From: Procambarus clarkii
Taxonomy: Eukaryota > Arthropoda > Malacostraca > Decapoda > Cambaridae
DNA: 64,000 bases
NCBI RefSeq assembly: GCF_040958095.1
Contig: NC_091216.1
Location: 7,396,381 to 7,460,380 of the forward strand
Direction of reading: 5' to 3'
In this document: in pieces, positions 21,655-31,598 of the stretch
Numbering within the stretch: position 1 is the stretch's first letter
How the letters are laid out: every line of letters begins with the position of its first letter
The notes under the pieces: generated by a model
Seen by the model: the letters and a program-made list of their open reading frames with translations, nothing else
The model's database searches: none
Told to the model about the DNA's origin: nothing
Program-made: the position numbers and the translations under genes

Positions 21655-22910
21655 TTATTAAAAAGTATTGTCGGAAGAGGTTTCTGACTACCTGTACATA
21701 GTATGTGCGAAGGACTTGCAGACTGGCTCCTTCAGAGAGGGTGGTTAGCGGCCTGAGGATTGCATTCTGGGCCGCAGTTCTCTCTCTCTCAAGTAAGTGA
21801 CCTCAGCATTAAAATTTATGTGTCCAGGATTATTCCTAGATACTGATAAGTGTCCACCCATTCAATTGGTTGACCCTGTACTGTGAGTTGGAGTTGGATG
21901 CTTCATTATTTTTATGGGCATGACTTTTGTCTTTGTAGGGTTGAGTTTGATACCAATCTGCTTTGCCTCTTCACTGATGCATTCTAAGCAATTGGGTGCA
22001 AGACGTGCCACATCCCTTTCTTTTATGATGCTGACAAAGTCGTCCGCGTAGTTTAGCAGCCTGCAGTGTTTTGTCATTCAGCCTCATTATTCTTTCCATT
22101 AAACAGTTGAAGAGTAGGGGCTGAGAATGCCTCTTTGCGGTGTACCATTTTCATGTCTTTTGTATTCAGGGACCGTGCGTGAAGTTGTTTCTTTCTGCTT
22201 TATGTCTTGCTTGCTTATGAGACAGTTTTTGGTCTCTTTTTGGCCAAAGAGCAGGTTGCCTTTGACCTCTTTGTCGATGAAGCAGCAGAGAATAGCTGGG
22301 GCGCTAGCCAGTTCAGAGGCTTTCTCGAGGTCCAGGAATATCAGCATTCCTGGTTTGTCATTCAAGTGGGCTAAACGAGTGGAATACATCTCACTGTGCC
22401 AACCCCTCTTCTATAGGCATACATATCCTGGTGCTGTTTAGGCATTTTCCAATGAAGTCTGTTGAGTGCCATTCTGTCAGCCGTCTTGGCTGTACAGCTT
22501 TGGAGAGAGATGGGGCTTGGATATGCTGAATTTTTGGGTTTTGGTATCGGCATTATGTCTGTCCTGTTCCTAATTGTAGGTCTAGACCTACAAGAAGTCC
22601 AGGCTAAATAAATTAACCTAAGGTATGCAGCATCACCCTCTGAACCGAGGTTTCTAATCATTTTATAAGTTATTTTGTCGTCTCCAGGGGGAATATATCT
22701 TTGGAATTTTTATTAGCCAGATTGAGCTCATCCACTGTGAAAGGGGTATTAGTATCAGAGACTTCTGCACATGCTGTAATGATTCTGTGCTACCTTTCTT
22801 CCTCAAATCCTGCCTGCACTGCTCATACATCCGGTGGAAGCTGATTACTGGTTGTTCTTTCTGCAAACATGGTTGCCAGTATTTCGCCTTCCTGATGCGG
22901 ATCCTTAGGG
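21655..22910 (-). pseudogene. LINE-E reverse transcriptase, multiply frameshifted
   Basis: A distinct non-LTR RT, readable in several frames from 22910 to about 21655. The readings give PIPKPKN and ISLQSCTAKTADRMAL (RT start), then QHQDMYAYRRGVGTV, IFLDLEKA, GTPQRGILSP and NYADDF, followed by LNPTKTK. The second-aspartate box YADD is present; the GTPQGG box is changed to GTPQRG. Frame breaks and stops make it a relic. The GTPQ/YADD style differs from the GVPQ/FADD of CR1-A and suggests a different clade (I/R1/Jockey group is possible). Confidence 0.75.
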
Positions 22911-23193
22911 TACTCACCTAGTTGTGCTTGCGGGGGTTGAGCTCTGTCTCTTTGGTCTCGCCTCTCAACCGTCAATCAACAGGTGTACAGGTTCCTGAGC
23001 CTATTGGGCTCTATCATATCTACACTTGAAACTATGAAAGGAGTCAGCCTCCACCACATTACTTCCTAATGCATTCCATTTGTCAACCACTCTGACACTA
23101 AAAAAGTTCTTTCTAATATCTCTGTGGCTCACTTGGGCACTCAGTTCCCACCTGTGTCCCCTAGGGCGTGTGCCCCTTATGTTAAATAGCCTG
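22911..23193 (-). mobile_element. CR1-like LINE 3' end fragment
   Basis: Minus-strand reading to a stop near 23001 gives RGHRWELSAQVSH and RKNFFSVRVVDKWNALG, the family-typical C-terminal block of CR1-like ORF2 (FFS-RVVD-WN). It is followed by a 3' UTR to 22911. The parent family may be LINE-B or LINE-C; I cannot assign it. Confidence 0.75.
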
Positions 23194-24580
23194 GAAGAGG
23201 GAGAACAGATCACAGATCTGTTCAAAGGAACAGCTTTTCCCACCAGCAGAATGCTCGCCAAGAAAGGGACAAGAAAATGAACAGAAGAAAGTGAGCTTCA
23301 AGGCAATGTACACTAACATAGATGGGATTACAAATAAAACAAGTGATCTCGGAGAATGGGCACTAGAAGAAAACCCAGACATAATAGCACTCACAGAAAA
23401 AAAGCTAAAGAAAACCATAACAAACGCAGTGTTTCCACAGGACTACTATGTAGTGAGGAAAGAGAGAGAAGGGAGAGGAGGAGGTGGTGTAGTTTTGCTG
23501 ATAAGAAATGGTTGGAGTTTTGAAGAGATAATAAATCAAAACTGTGAAGTTTTCAGTGACTACATGTCAGGCATCATAGCAACTGGAGAACTGAAAATTA
23601 TAGTAGTAGTCATTATATAACCCCCCACCAAACGACAGAAGACCCCAGACAGGAATATGATAGAAACAACATGGCCACAATCAATATAATAGAGAGTAGC
23701 TTCTGTTGCTAGATTGGGGGAACAGAGACTCACATTGAGGACCAGAAACATGGAAAGCTAAGCTGCTGGACGTGGCCAAGAAGAAACTTTCCAAGTCAAG
23801 GGACCGACAAGAATGAGAGGAGAGGAAGAACCAGCCTTGCTTGATCTGATATTTACCCTAAATGAGTCGGATATAAGGGAAGTTAAGATGGAAGCACCCT
23901 TGGGAATGAGTGATCACAGTGTATTGAGCTTTGAGTACCAGGTAGAGCTAGGAATTATCGCCTCCCCAAAAGAACTAGGAAACAAAAGGTTGGCATACAG
24001 AAAAGGGAACTATGAGGAGATGAGAAGTATTTTGTGCCTGTGTCCCAAGGTATTTTCCTAAGGAAAATACCTTGGGACACAGGCACAAAAATATTGTATA
24101 TATCCGGTTTCTGATATACGTAAATGATCTCCCAGATGGTATAGACTCATTCCTCTCAATATTTGCTGACGACGCCAAAATTATGAGAAGGATTACAACA
24201 GAGGAGGACAGCTTGAGGCTTCAAGAAGACCTGGACAAGCTGCAGGAATGTTCGAACAAATGGTTGTTAGAGTTTAACCCAAGCAAATGTAATGTAATGA
24301 AGATAGGTGTTGGGAGCAGGAGACCAGATACAAGGTATCATTTGGGAGATGAAATGCTTCAAGAGTCAGAGAGAGAGAAAGACCTGGGGGTTGATATTAC
24401 TCCAGACCTGTCACTGAAGCTCATATCAGGAAGATAACATCAGCGGCATATGCCAGGTTGGCTAACATAAGAACGGCCTTTAGAAACTTGTGTAAGGAAT
24501 CTTTCAGAACATAATATAACACATATGTCAGACCAATCCTGGAGTATGCGGCTCCAGCATGGAGTCCATATGTATTCAAG
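23194..24580 (+). pseudogene. LINE-C copy with internal deletion
   Basis: Endonuclease start in frame from 23291 (MYTNIDGITNK, IIALTEKK, FPQDYYVV, RGGGGVVLL). The frame is then lost near 23620 and recovered at 23813 (LLDLIFTLNES, MSDHSVLSFEY, LAYRKGNYEE). At 24030 a palindrome replaces roughly 1.2 kb relative to the copy at 60862-62858, and the text resumes in the RT (YVNDLPDGIDSF, IFADDAKI, FNPSKCNVMKIG, DLGVDI). It ends at YVRPILEYAAPAWSPY next to a (CA)n tract. It has two catalytic-domain ends without the middle and is certainly inactive. Confidence 0.85.
24030..24090. repeat. Perfect 61-bp palindrome (30-bp arms, 1-bp centre)
   Basis: Left arm 24030-24059 (TTTTGTGCCTGTGTCCCAAG...) is the exact reverse complement of 24061-24090, with a single A at 24060. 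The right half matches native LINE-C sequence (GGAAAATACCTTGGGACACA as at 61192-61212); the left half is an inverted copy. It sits exactly at the LINE-C deletion junction. Confidence 0.95.
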
Positions 24581-24594
24581 CACACACACACACG
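24581..24594. repeat. (CA)n microsatellite
   Basis: Seven CA repeats directly after the truncated LINE-C 3' coding end. The second LINE-C copy also ends at a (CA)n tract at the same coding position (62859). Confidence 0.9.
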
Positions 24595-24597
24595 ACT

Positions 24598-25249
24598 AAA
24601 AAAAATATAGCATTACATTACAGCAGATTGATGAAGAAATTGACCTTGGAGTCAATATCAACTGCTCATTAAAAGTTGCACAACAGGTGGGTGCAGCAGT
24701 CAAAAAAGCAAACCAAACTCTTGTTATAATCAAGCGTACTTTTGGCTATAAGGAAAAGAAGGTAATGGTTCAACTGCATAAATCTCTGGTGCGCCCCCAT
24801 TTGGATTACTGTATCCAAGCATATAGAGACCTCATTTTCTGGAGAGGAAAGCTGCTATAGAGAAGGTGCAACACCGGGTAGCAAAAGTCATTCCAAAGGT
24901 ACGAGATACGAGAAGGCCTTTCTTTAGTTTAGGACCACAGAGATAACAACACTGCAAATCAGGCATGACAGGGCGGATCTCATTGAAACTTAAAATATTA
25001 AACATGTTAGAGGATGTTTATCCGGATGTTTTCTTCAAAATCAGATGTAACACAAACAAGGAGCAACGGACTAATATTACATGGAACCGCCTACCTATGT
25101 ACCCATGGAACTTCCTACCCGCTGAAGCCAAAACTGTGCTGAGTTTCAAGATATACGAGGAAAAGATCAAGGCAAATTGGGGGACCTTCGGCAAGCCGGC
25201 AGCTTGTCATGTCCTCCTTGAGGCCACTAGAGTAAAAGACCTGACCTGA
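24598..25249 (+). pseudogene. LINE-D: CR1/L2-like C-terminal fragment
   Basis: Frame fragments read DEEIDLGVNINCSLKVAQQV, KKANQTL, KSLVRPHLDYCIQAY, then RADLIETLKILNMLEDVYPD and WNRLPMYPWNFLPAEA. The order matches the region downstream of the RT in CR1/L2-type ORF2 proteins. One or more frameshifts lie between 24800 and 24950. The family is different from CR1-A, where the equivalent text is LVRPHLDYAVQFWSP. Confidence 0.8.
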
Positions 25250-26085
25250 ATGAGGACGACATCAAGAATTAGGAACATGAAATACTATTAGGAGCCAGTA
25301 ACTATTGTGTCCTTGTTGTTGATCGAACTTAAAATTGTGACCATGGGACAACAGGTCTGGGAAAGAAGAGTTGAGTTCAGAAGAATAAGGGAATATCTGG
25401 GAGACATGCAGTGGGAAAGAGAACCAGCGAAGGTAAAACAGTCCAATATATGATAGACCTAATCATATGGAAACGTAAGGCGGCTGAAGAGATTTATACT
25501 AATAATAGGGTAAAAAGGTAGGAGGGAACTGCTTATTAAACCCAAGGTGTAATAAACAGTGTTGTTTATTAAACTCATTGGTTTATTAAACCCATGGTAA
25601 AATAAACAGTGTAAGAGAGCAAAACTGAGAAGCAAGAGAGAGTGGAGGAAGTACAGAGGACAACAAGAATAGATGCAACAGAGCTAGAAACGAATAAATT
25701 AACATTAGAATACATTAACATGAGTACTGCAAAGGAATTATGAGAACGATATTCCGATCAGCGTGAAAAAATCTAAATTACTTGTCAAATAAGAAATCAT
25801 GCCCAACAAACCTTCTGGAATTCTACTGCAAACTAAAAGAATAGGGCAGGACAGGGAAAGATGGACAGACTGCATATTTGCAGAAAGCCAAAAACGCCTT
25901 TGATAAAGAACTGCGCAGTAGACTGCTATCCAAACTTAACCAGCAGGTGGGAATAAGGGGAAAAGCCCCAGATGGGTAAGGAATTACCTAACAGAAAAGA
26001 AACAAAGATAAACGGTATGGGGCGAGAAGTCAGACCGTCGAACAGTAACAAGTAGAATACCACAAGGATCAGTGCTGAGACCAGT
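25250..26085 (+). pseudogene. LINE-B-like relic, heavily degraded
   Basis: Weak but ordered similarity to the LINE-B copy at 63130-63560: a LLGASNYCVLV-like block (25280-25330), GKTVQYMIDLII (25430-25465), EVQRTTRIDATEL, and later RT-like text (AKNAFDKELRSRLL near 25890; RIPQGSVLRP near 26050). Stops and indels occur throughout. A TTATTAAACCCA-like word is repeated three times at 25535-25600. Confidence 0.65.
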
Positions 26086-26330
26086 TCTATCTATATAAAT
26101 AAAAAGGTATATGTTCGTTTGTTCAAAATCGCTAATCTCCGAAAGTTCTTCACCGATTGCTTTGAAATTTTCACACAACGTTCCATTCGCATCCGAGCGA
26201 GTTTTTATACATACTATATACATGGCACGTCTGTGAAGGTAATTTTTTTTTAAACTGTTTTTCATGTGAGTGAAATCTTCGAAACTTCCTTACCGATTGC
26301 TTTGAAATTTTGATACAACGTTTCATTCGA
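26086..26330 (+). repeat. Dispersed-repeat-like segment with internal 50-bp duplication
   Basis: ACCGATTGCTTTGAAATTTT followed by ACAACGTTYCATTCG occurs at about 26152-26189 and again at 26292-26329 (offset 140). The segment starts with TCTATCTATATAAATAAAAA and GTTCGTTTGTTC, a style seen at the 5' ends of some Helitron-like elements, but no 3' CTRR hairpin end is evident because the SINE at 26333 follows. Family uncertain. Confidence 0.4.
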
Positions 26331-26332
26331 AT

Positions 26333-26620
26333 AGTCTCCGTGGTGTAGTGGTAAGACGAACCCATGACAGCCTGGCGTTCCGCGAGCGCTATGTCATGGG
26401 TTCGTATTATGGCCATGGAGGATTTACTGGGCGCAATTCCTTAACTTTAGCCTCTGTTTAACGCAACAGTAAAATGTGTACTTGGATGAAAAAACGATTC
26501 TTCGCGGCAGGGAATCGTATTCCATGGACCTGCCGGAAACTCTACGCGTACTAGTGGCTGTACATGAATGTAACAACTAGTGGCTGTATAAAAGAATGTA
26601 ATATATCTTGTAAAAAAAAA
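26333..26620 (+). mobile_element. tRNA-derived SINE, apparently full length
   Basis: The tRNA-like head carries an A box (TGGTGTAGTGG, 26341-26351) and a B box (GGTTCGTATTA, 26399-26409), 58 bp apart, as used for RNA polymerase III transcription. The unique body runs through GGATTTACTGGGCGCAATTC, CAACAGTAAAATGTGTAC and CTACGCGTACTAGTGGCTGT, the last part duplicated as ACTAGTGGCTGTA, and ends in A9 at 26612-26620. The body is shared with 7364-7537. No clear target-site duplication was found. It encodes no protein and depends on a LINE for movement; the partner is unknown. Confidence 0.85.
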
Positions 26621-26880
26621 TAGGTGCATGAATTTGGTGCCTCATCTATGACAGGAAAAAACAGGCTTTTATAAAAAAAACAGCACATCTGTTGGACGTA
26701 ATAACAACACACACTACTCTAAATATGTTACAATTCCATTGATGAATTGGATTTTCATAGATTTTTATTTAATTATTTTGTGTGTCTTGCATTGGAATCG
26801 AGCTGTGTTGTTTACCATACCGTTCATTTTGTAAGTATAAGTATAGATGCTACACCTGTGACATTAAAACTATCTAGCCT
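26621..26880. other. Non-coding, nothing recognised
   Basis: AT-rich sequence between the SINE and a degraded CR1-A. No ORF or repeat is identified. Confidence 0.5.
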
Positions 26881-26882
26881 TA

Positions 26883-27788
26883 CGTTTTGAGGCTAGGTAA
26901 TGACGATAGTTACAAGATACGAGCTTGATGGTGTTGAGATTGCAAAAGGGATCTGGGAGTTATGATTAGTAAGAATTAAAAAACAAATTATCAATGAAAG
27001 AATGTTCGCAAATTGGACACTGGGGATTTATTAATCGAAGCATTAGTAACAAGACACCAGATAGCGTGATGCATCAAATGAACAAATCCACAAGGACCGT
27101 GACAAGGGTTCAAACCTACATCTGGGAGGATCCCAGACGCAGCCTTAATCGACTGAGGTACAACCATGGGTAAATCAGGATGATATCCAGGTTGCAATTC
27201 TTTTAACCATTTTTTACATTATATTAACCATGCTCAGTCGATTTAGGAAGCTTCTGGGATCCTCTCAGACGTATGTTCGAACCCTCGTCACGGCTCTGTG
27301 GACTTGTTCAAGACACCTAGTATTGTTACGAATGGATATAAATGTACTTGAATGTGTCCTGCGTAGGATGACAAAGTTAACTACTCCGTCCTATTAGAAA
27401 CCTGTCATATGAAGAGAGATTAACAAAGCTTAAATTGCATTCACTGGAAAGGCGAAGAGTTGAAAGAGGTTACCAAGTGGATGAATGGACATAACAAAGG
27501 GGATGTTATTAGGGTATTAAAAGTATCAACACAAGACAGAACACGAAACAATGTGTATAAATTGGATAAATTTAGATTTAGAAAAGACATGGGTAAATAC
27601 TGGTTCAGTAACAGAGTTGTTGATTTGTGGAACCAATTACTACGTTCTATAGGTGGAGCTGGGGTCTCTTGATTGTTTCAAGCGTGGGTTGGACATGTAT
27701 ATGAATGGGATTTGGTGGTTATAAATAGGAGCTTCCTCGTATGGGCCTTATAGGCTCTCTGTAGTCATCTTTATTCTTATGTTCTTAA
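26883..27788 (+). mobile_element. Degraded CR1-A 3' copy with nested insertion
   Basis: Sense CR1-A from KVLRLGNDD (26883) through the C-terminal domain (KWMNGHNKGD, KLDKFRFRKD, readable 27460-27672) to the 3' leader and TTCTTATGTTCTTA tail at 27788. It has many indels, and is much older than the copies at 35-57 kb. It is interrupted at 27059-27308 by an inverted pair of tRNA-like units. Confidence 0.85.
27059..27308. mobile_element. Inverted pair of tRNA-like repeats with 9-bp TSD
   Basis: The direct repeat CAAGACACC at 27050-27058 and 27309-27317 brackets this insert within CR1-A. Arms 27080-27156 and 27234-27309 are imperfect inverted repeats (about 77 bp) around a 77-bp spacer. Each arm carries a tRNA-like B box (minus GGTTTGAACCC at 27106-27116; plus GTTCGAACCC at 27275-27284) and an A-box-like CTCAGTCGATT. 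The units lie head to head. It could be a fold-back SINE dimer or a MITE built from tRNA-like sequence. Confidence 0.75.
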
Positions 27789-28032
27789 ATGTGGTGGAAA
27801 GATGGAAGGACAATTAAACATTCGGCACAAAAATGCAGATTTATTTATTTTTATAGATGAGCTATTACTGCTCGCCACGACATGAATTTTTTGGCTGACA
27901 AATAAAAAACACAACAGAAAAGACTTTGCGCTGACAGAAAAAAAGAAGAACTTGATAGTATGTTTGATATTATCAATAAAACAGTAACACGCTTGTGTTT
28001 TTTATTATTTGTTTAATTTAACCTTGATTTAT
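27789..28032. other. AT-rich 3' flank of the zinc-finger ORF
   Basis: No gene or repeat is seen. On the minus strand AATAAA-type words (complement TTTATT at about 27842-27848 and 28028-28033) could serve as polyadenylation signals for the zinc-finger ORF. Confidence 0.4.
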
Positions 28033-28962
28033 TCATCGAGGTTTAGTTGATGAACTACCCTTATGAACTACCATGTGAGTAGTCACATTCCTTCGCCACT
28101 TGAATGTTTTCCCACACTCTGAACATTCGTAAGGTCTCTCGTTCGAATGCACCGGAATGTGATCTATTATTTCCCTGCGATTCCTAAATCTTCTCCCACA
28201 CTCATTACATTCGAAAGGCATATTACTTCTCTTTGTAGATTGGCTGAATATTTTCCCACACTCTGGCACCTCTCGAGATGTAAGCCCTTTAAGCTCAGTC
28301 CTGCGAGTCTTCATGCGTCCAGCCCGACTGGATGTTTTCCCACGGACTATATGATCTGTATGCTCCTGAGATGTATGATCTGTACGCACAGTCAAGCGAG
28401 TCTTCATCCGTTCAACCCGGCTGGATGTCTTCCCAGGCACTGGACGCCCGTGAATCCTCATCCTGTGAGTTTTCATATTTCCAAGTTGAGTAAAAGCTTT
28501 CCCACATTCTGGACACGCGTGAGGTTTAATACCTGCATGCAGCAGTCTGTGAGCCTTCATATTTCCATACTGAGTAAATGTTTTCCCACATTCTGGACAC
28601 TTGTGACGATTATCGAGACTCCCTTCTCCCCAATGCGCCACCACGTGAACCTTCATCTCTCCAAGTGTCCTGAATGTTTCCCCACACTCTGGACACTTGT
28701 GAGATTTAGCATCCGTATGAACCATCCTGTGAGTGTTCATATCTTTAATATCACTAAATACTTTCCCACACTCTGGGCATGGTTGAGTTTTATATCCAAT
28801 GCATATCGGCTTGTGTCTATTTACACTTTCAAGACGAGTAAATATTTTCCCACACTCTGTACATTCATGTGATCTCTCGCCGGCATGCACCTTCATGTGC
28901 TTCATCATATGTGAATAACATCTAAATGTGTTCGCACACTCAGGACACTGGCGAGGCTTCAT
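28033..28962 (-). CDS. C2H2 zinc-finger protein, 309 aa
   Basis: A single open frame from ATG 28960-28962 to the stop at 28033. Seven canonical C-x2-C-x12-H-x3/4-H fingers are visible (starting CPECANTF, CPECGKVF, CPECGETF, CPECGKTF, CPECGKAF, CNECGRRF, CSECGKTF). A C2HC variant sits in second place (CTECGKIF...HKPIC). Between finger 6 (about residue 165) and the last two fingers lie three decayed finger-like units that kept the GKTSSR / ECGKIFSQ spacing but lost Cys or His ligands. Such proteins usually bind DNA in the nucleus; the target is unknown. No KRAB, BTB or ZAD domain is visible, so this may be the final exon of a longer gene, a retrocopy or a young pseudogene. It lies between repeats and is the only host-type ORF in the window. 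Confidence 0.75.
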   Translation of the reverse strand: MKPRQCPECANTFRCYSHMMKHMKVHAGERSHECTECGKIFTRLESVNRHKPICIGYKTQPCPECGKVFSDIKDMNTHRMVHTDAKSHKCPECGETFRTLGEMKVHVVAHWGEGSLDNRHKCPECGKTFTQYGNMKAHRLLHAGIKPHACPECGKAFTQLGNMKTHRMRIHGRPVPGKTSSRVERMKTRLTVRTDHTSQEHTDHIVRGKTSSRAGRMKTRRTELKGLTSREVPECGKIFSQSTKRSNMPFECNECGRRFRNRREIIDHIPVHSNERPYECSECGKTFKWRRNVTTHMVVHKGSSSTKPR

Positions 28963-29353
28963 TCTTATGATGAGTACAGTAAATTTAATCTCCTGATAAT
29001 GACTGCAGAAGTTGCCTTGTGCCGTGGGGTGTCTCCTGGAGACTCAACACTGCTGCTGGGTAAGGACCTGTACGAGATCTAAAAAGCCTTTGAACAAATC
29101 TCGAAATGGTAGTGGGAGGATGGTGTGTACTGCGCCTCTTCTGGAAGATACGTGCAGTTTGTGTTCTCTTCTGGGCGACATGACTTATGTACTCAACAAC
29201 AACATTCAGGCCATCTTAGGTGAGGTGAACGGGAAGCGTGAGGTGTAACATTTGAATGAGGCTTCATTGGAACATAATAACACTTGTGTTAATAATAATA
29301 ATAAACATAATATAATTATGAACAGTAATAATTATTAGTATAGTTTATATTAT
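28963..29353. other. Unassigned sequence upstream of the zinc-finger ORF
   Basis: GC-balanced text at 28985-29250, then AT-rich (AATAAT)n-like sequence to 29353. It may hold the 5' UTR or an upstream exon of the zinc-finger gene on the minus strand. A 78-codon plus ORF (29012-29248) has no recognisable motif and is not called. Confidence 0.4.
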
Positions 29354-30022
29354 GAACATAATAACATAAGAAGAAAGGTAACTGCAGAAGTTCTATCGGC
29401 AAATAAGAACATAATAACATAAGAACAAAGGTAACTGCAGAAGGCCTATTGGCCCATACGAGGCAGCTCCTATCTATAACCACCCAATCCCACTCATATA
29501 CTTGTCCAACCCACGCTTGAAACAATTGAGCAACCCCACCTCCACAATGTTACGCGGTAATTGGTTCCACAAATCAACAGCCCTGTCACCGAACCAGTAT
29601 TTACCCAAGTCTTTCCTAAATCTAAACCAATTTATACCCATTGTTTCGTGTTCTGTCTCGTGTTGATATTTTTAATACCCTATTAATATCCCCCCAGTTA
29701 TGTCCATTCATCCACTTGTAAACCTCTATCATGTCACCCCTAACTCTTCGCCTTTCCAGTGAATGCAACTTAAGCATTGTTAATCTTTCTTCGTACGAAA
29801 GATTTCTAATTTGGGGAACTAACTTAGACATCCTACGCTGGACACGTTCATGTGAATTTATATCCATTCTATAGTACGGCGACCAAAACTGAACTGCATA
29901 ATCTAAATGGGGCCTAACCGGAGCAAGATATAGCTGAAGAACCACACCAGGTGTCTTGTTACTAACGCTTCGATTAATAAATCCCAGTGTCCTATTTGCC
30001 TTATAACGAACATTCATGCATT
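29354..30022 (-). mobile_element. CR1-A 3' fragment with doubled tail
   Basis: A first, 50-bp antisense tail and leader (29354-29403) is followed at once by a second tail and the C-terminal coding domain up to AACATTCATGCATT (30022). On the minus strand NRTLGFINRSVSN, LYLAPVRPHLDYAV and VYKWMNGHN are readable. The S-K-L-V-P-Q variant differs from the young copies. It ends where another CR1-A tail begins, as in nested insertions. Confidence 0.85.
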
Positions 30023-30503
30023 AGAACATAAGAACAAAGGCCTATTGGCCCATTCGAGGCAGCTCCTATCTATAACCACCCAATCCCACTCATATACTTG
30101 TCCAACCCGCGCTTGAAACAATCGAGGGACCCCACCTCCACCACGTTACGCGGTAATTGGTTCCACAAATCAACAACCCTGTTACTGAACCAGTACTTAC
30201 CCAAGTCTTTCCTAAATCTAAACTTATCCAATTTATACCCATTGTTTCGTGTTCGGTCTTGAGTTGATACTATTAATACCCTATTAATATCCCCTTTGTT
30301 ATGTCCATTCATCCACTTCTAATGTCTATCATGTCACCCCTAACTCTTCGTCTTTCCAGTGAATGCAATTTAAGCTTTATTAATCTTTCTTCATATGAAA
30401 GACTTCTAATTTGGGGAATTAACTTTGTCATCCTACGCTGGACACGTTCAAGTGAATTTATATCCATTCTACCCATGGATATAATAAATATATCTGATAT
30501 ATA
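30023..30503 (-). mobile_element. CR1-A 3' fragment
   Basis: Antisense leader, C-terminal domain (KLDKFRFRKDLGKYWFSNRV on the minus strand) and coding text up to the MDINSLERV region at 30471. About 30 bp of non-CR1 AT-rich sequence (ATGGATATAATAAATATATC) follows. The poly-8-mer tail is short. Confidence 0.85.
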
Positions 30504-31117
30504 ACATAAGAACATAAAAACAACGGTAACTGCAGAAGGCCTATTGGCCCATACGAGGCAGCTCCTATCTATAACCACCCAATCCCACTCATATACTTGT
30601 CCAACCCACGCTTGAAACAATTGAGCAACCCCACCTCCACAATGTTACGCGGTAATTGGTTCCACAAATCAACAGCCCTGTCACCGAACCAGTATTTACC
30701 CAAGTCTTTCCTAAATCTAAACCAATTTATACCCATTGTTTCGTGTTCTGTCTCGTGTTGATATTTTTAATACCCTATTAATATCCCCCCAGTTATGTCC
30801 ATTCATCCACTTGTAAACCTCTATCATGTCACCCCTAACTCTTCGCCTTTCCAGTGAATGCAACTTAAGCATTGTTAATCTTTCTTCGTACGAAAGATTT
30901 CTAATTTGGGGAACTAACTTAGACATCCTACGCTGGACACGTTCATGTGAATTTATATCCATTCTATAGTACGGCGACCAAAACTGAACTGCATAATCTA
31001 AATGGGGCCTAACCGGAGCAAGATATAGCTGAAGAACCACACCAGGTGTCTTGTTACTAACGCTTCGATTAATAAATCCCAGTGTCCTATTTGCCTTATA
31101 ACGAACATTCATGCATT
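30504..31117 (-). mobile_element. CR1-A 3' fragment (second tandem unit)
   Basis: Tandem duplicate of 29405-30022, with the same variants and the same endpoint (CATTCATGCATT). See the duplication entry. Confidence 0.85.
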
Positions 31118-31598
31118 AGAACATAAGAACAAAGGCCTATTGGCCCATTCGAGGCAGCTCCTATCTATAACCACCCAATCCCACTCATATACTTGTCCAA
31201 CCCGCGCTTGAAACAATCGAGGGACCCCACCTCCACCACGTTACGCGGTAATTGGTTCCACAAATCAACAACCCTGTTACTGAACCAGTACTTACCCAAG
31301 TCTTTCCTAAATCTAAACTTATCCAATTTATACCCATTGTTTCGTGTTCGGTCTTGAGTTGATACTATTAATACCCTATTAATATCCCCTTTGTTATGTC
31401 CATTCATCCACTTCTAATGTCTATCATGTCACCCCTAACTCTTCGTCTTTCCAGTGAATGCAATTTAAGCTTTATTAATCTTTCTTCATATGAAAGACTT
31501 CTAATTTGGGGAATTAACTTTGTCATCCTACGCTGGACACGTTCAAGTGAATTTATATCCATTCTACCCATGGATATAATAAATATATCTGATATATA
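31118..31598 (-). mobile_element. CR1-A 3' fragment (second tandem unit)
   Basis: Tandem duplicate of 30023-30503, including the AT-rich linker at its 5' end. Confidence 0.85.

Noticed and set aside
24030..24090. microRNA-type hairpin
   Set aside because: The loop is one base and the arms are perfectly paired LINE-C sequence. It is a rearrangement palindrome.
26333..26420. Functional tRNA gene
   Set aside because: A and B boxes are present but the fold is degenerate and the sequence continues into a SINE body with poly(A).
29012..29248. 78-codon plus ORF upstream of the zinc-finger gene
   Set aside because: No recognisable motif; it may lie in the antisense of a 5' UTR. There is not enough to call a gene.
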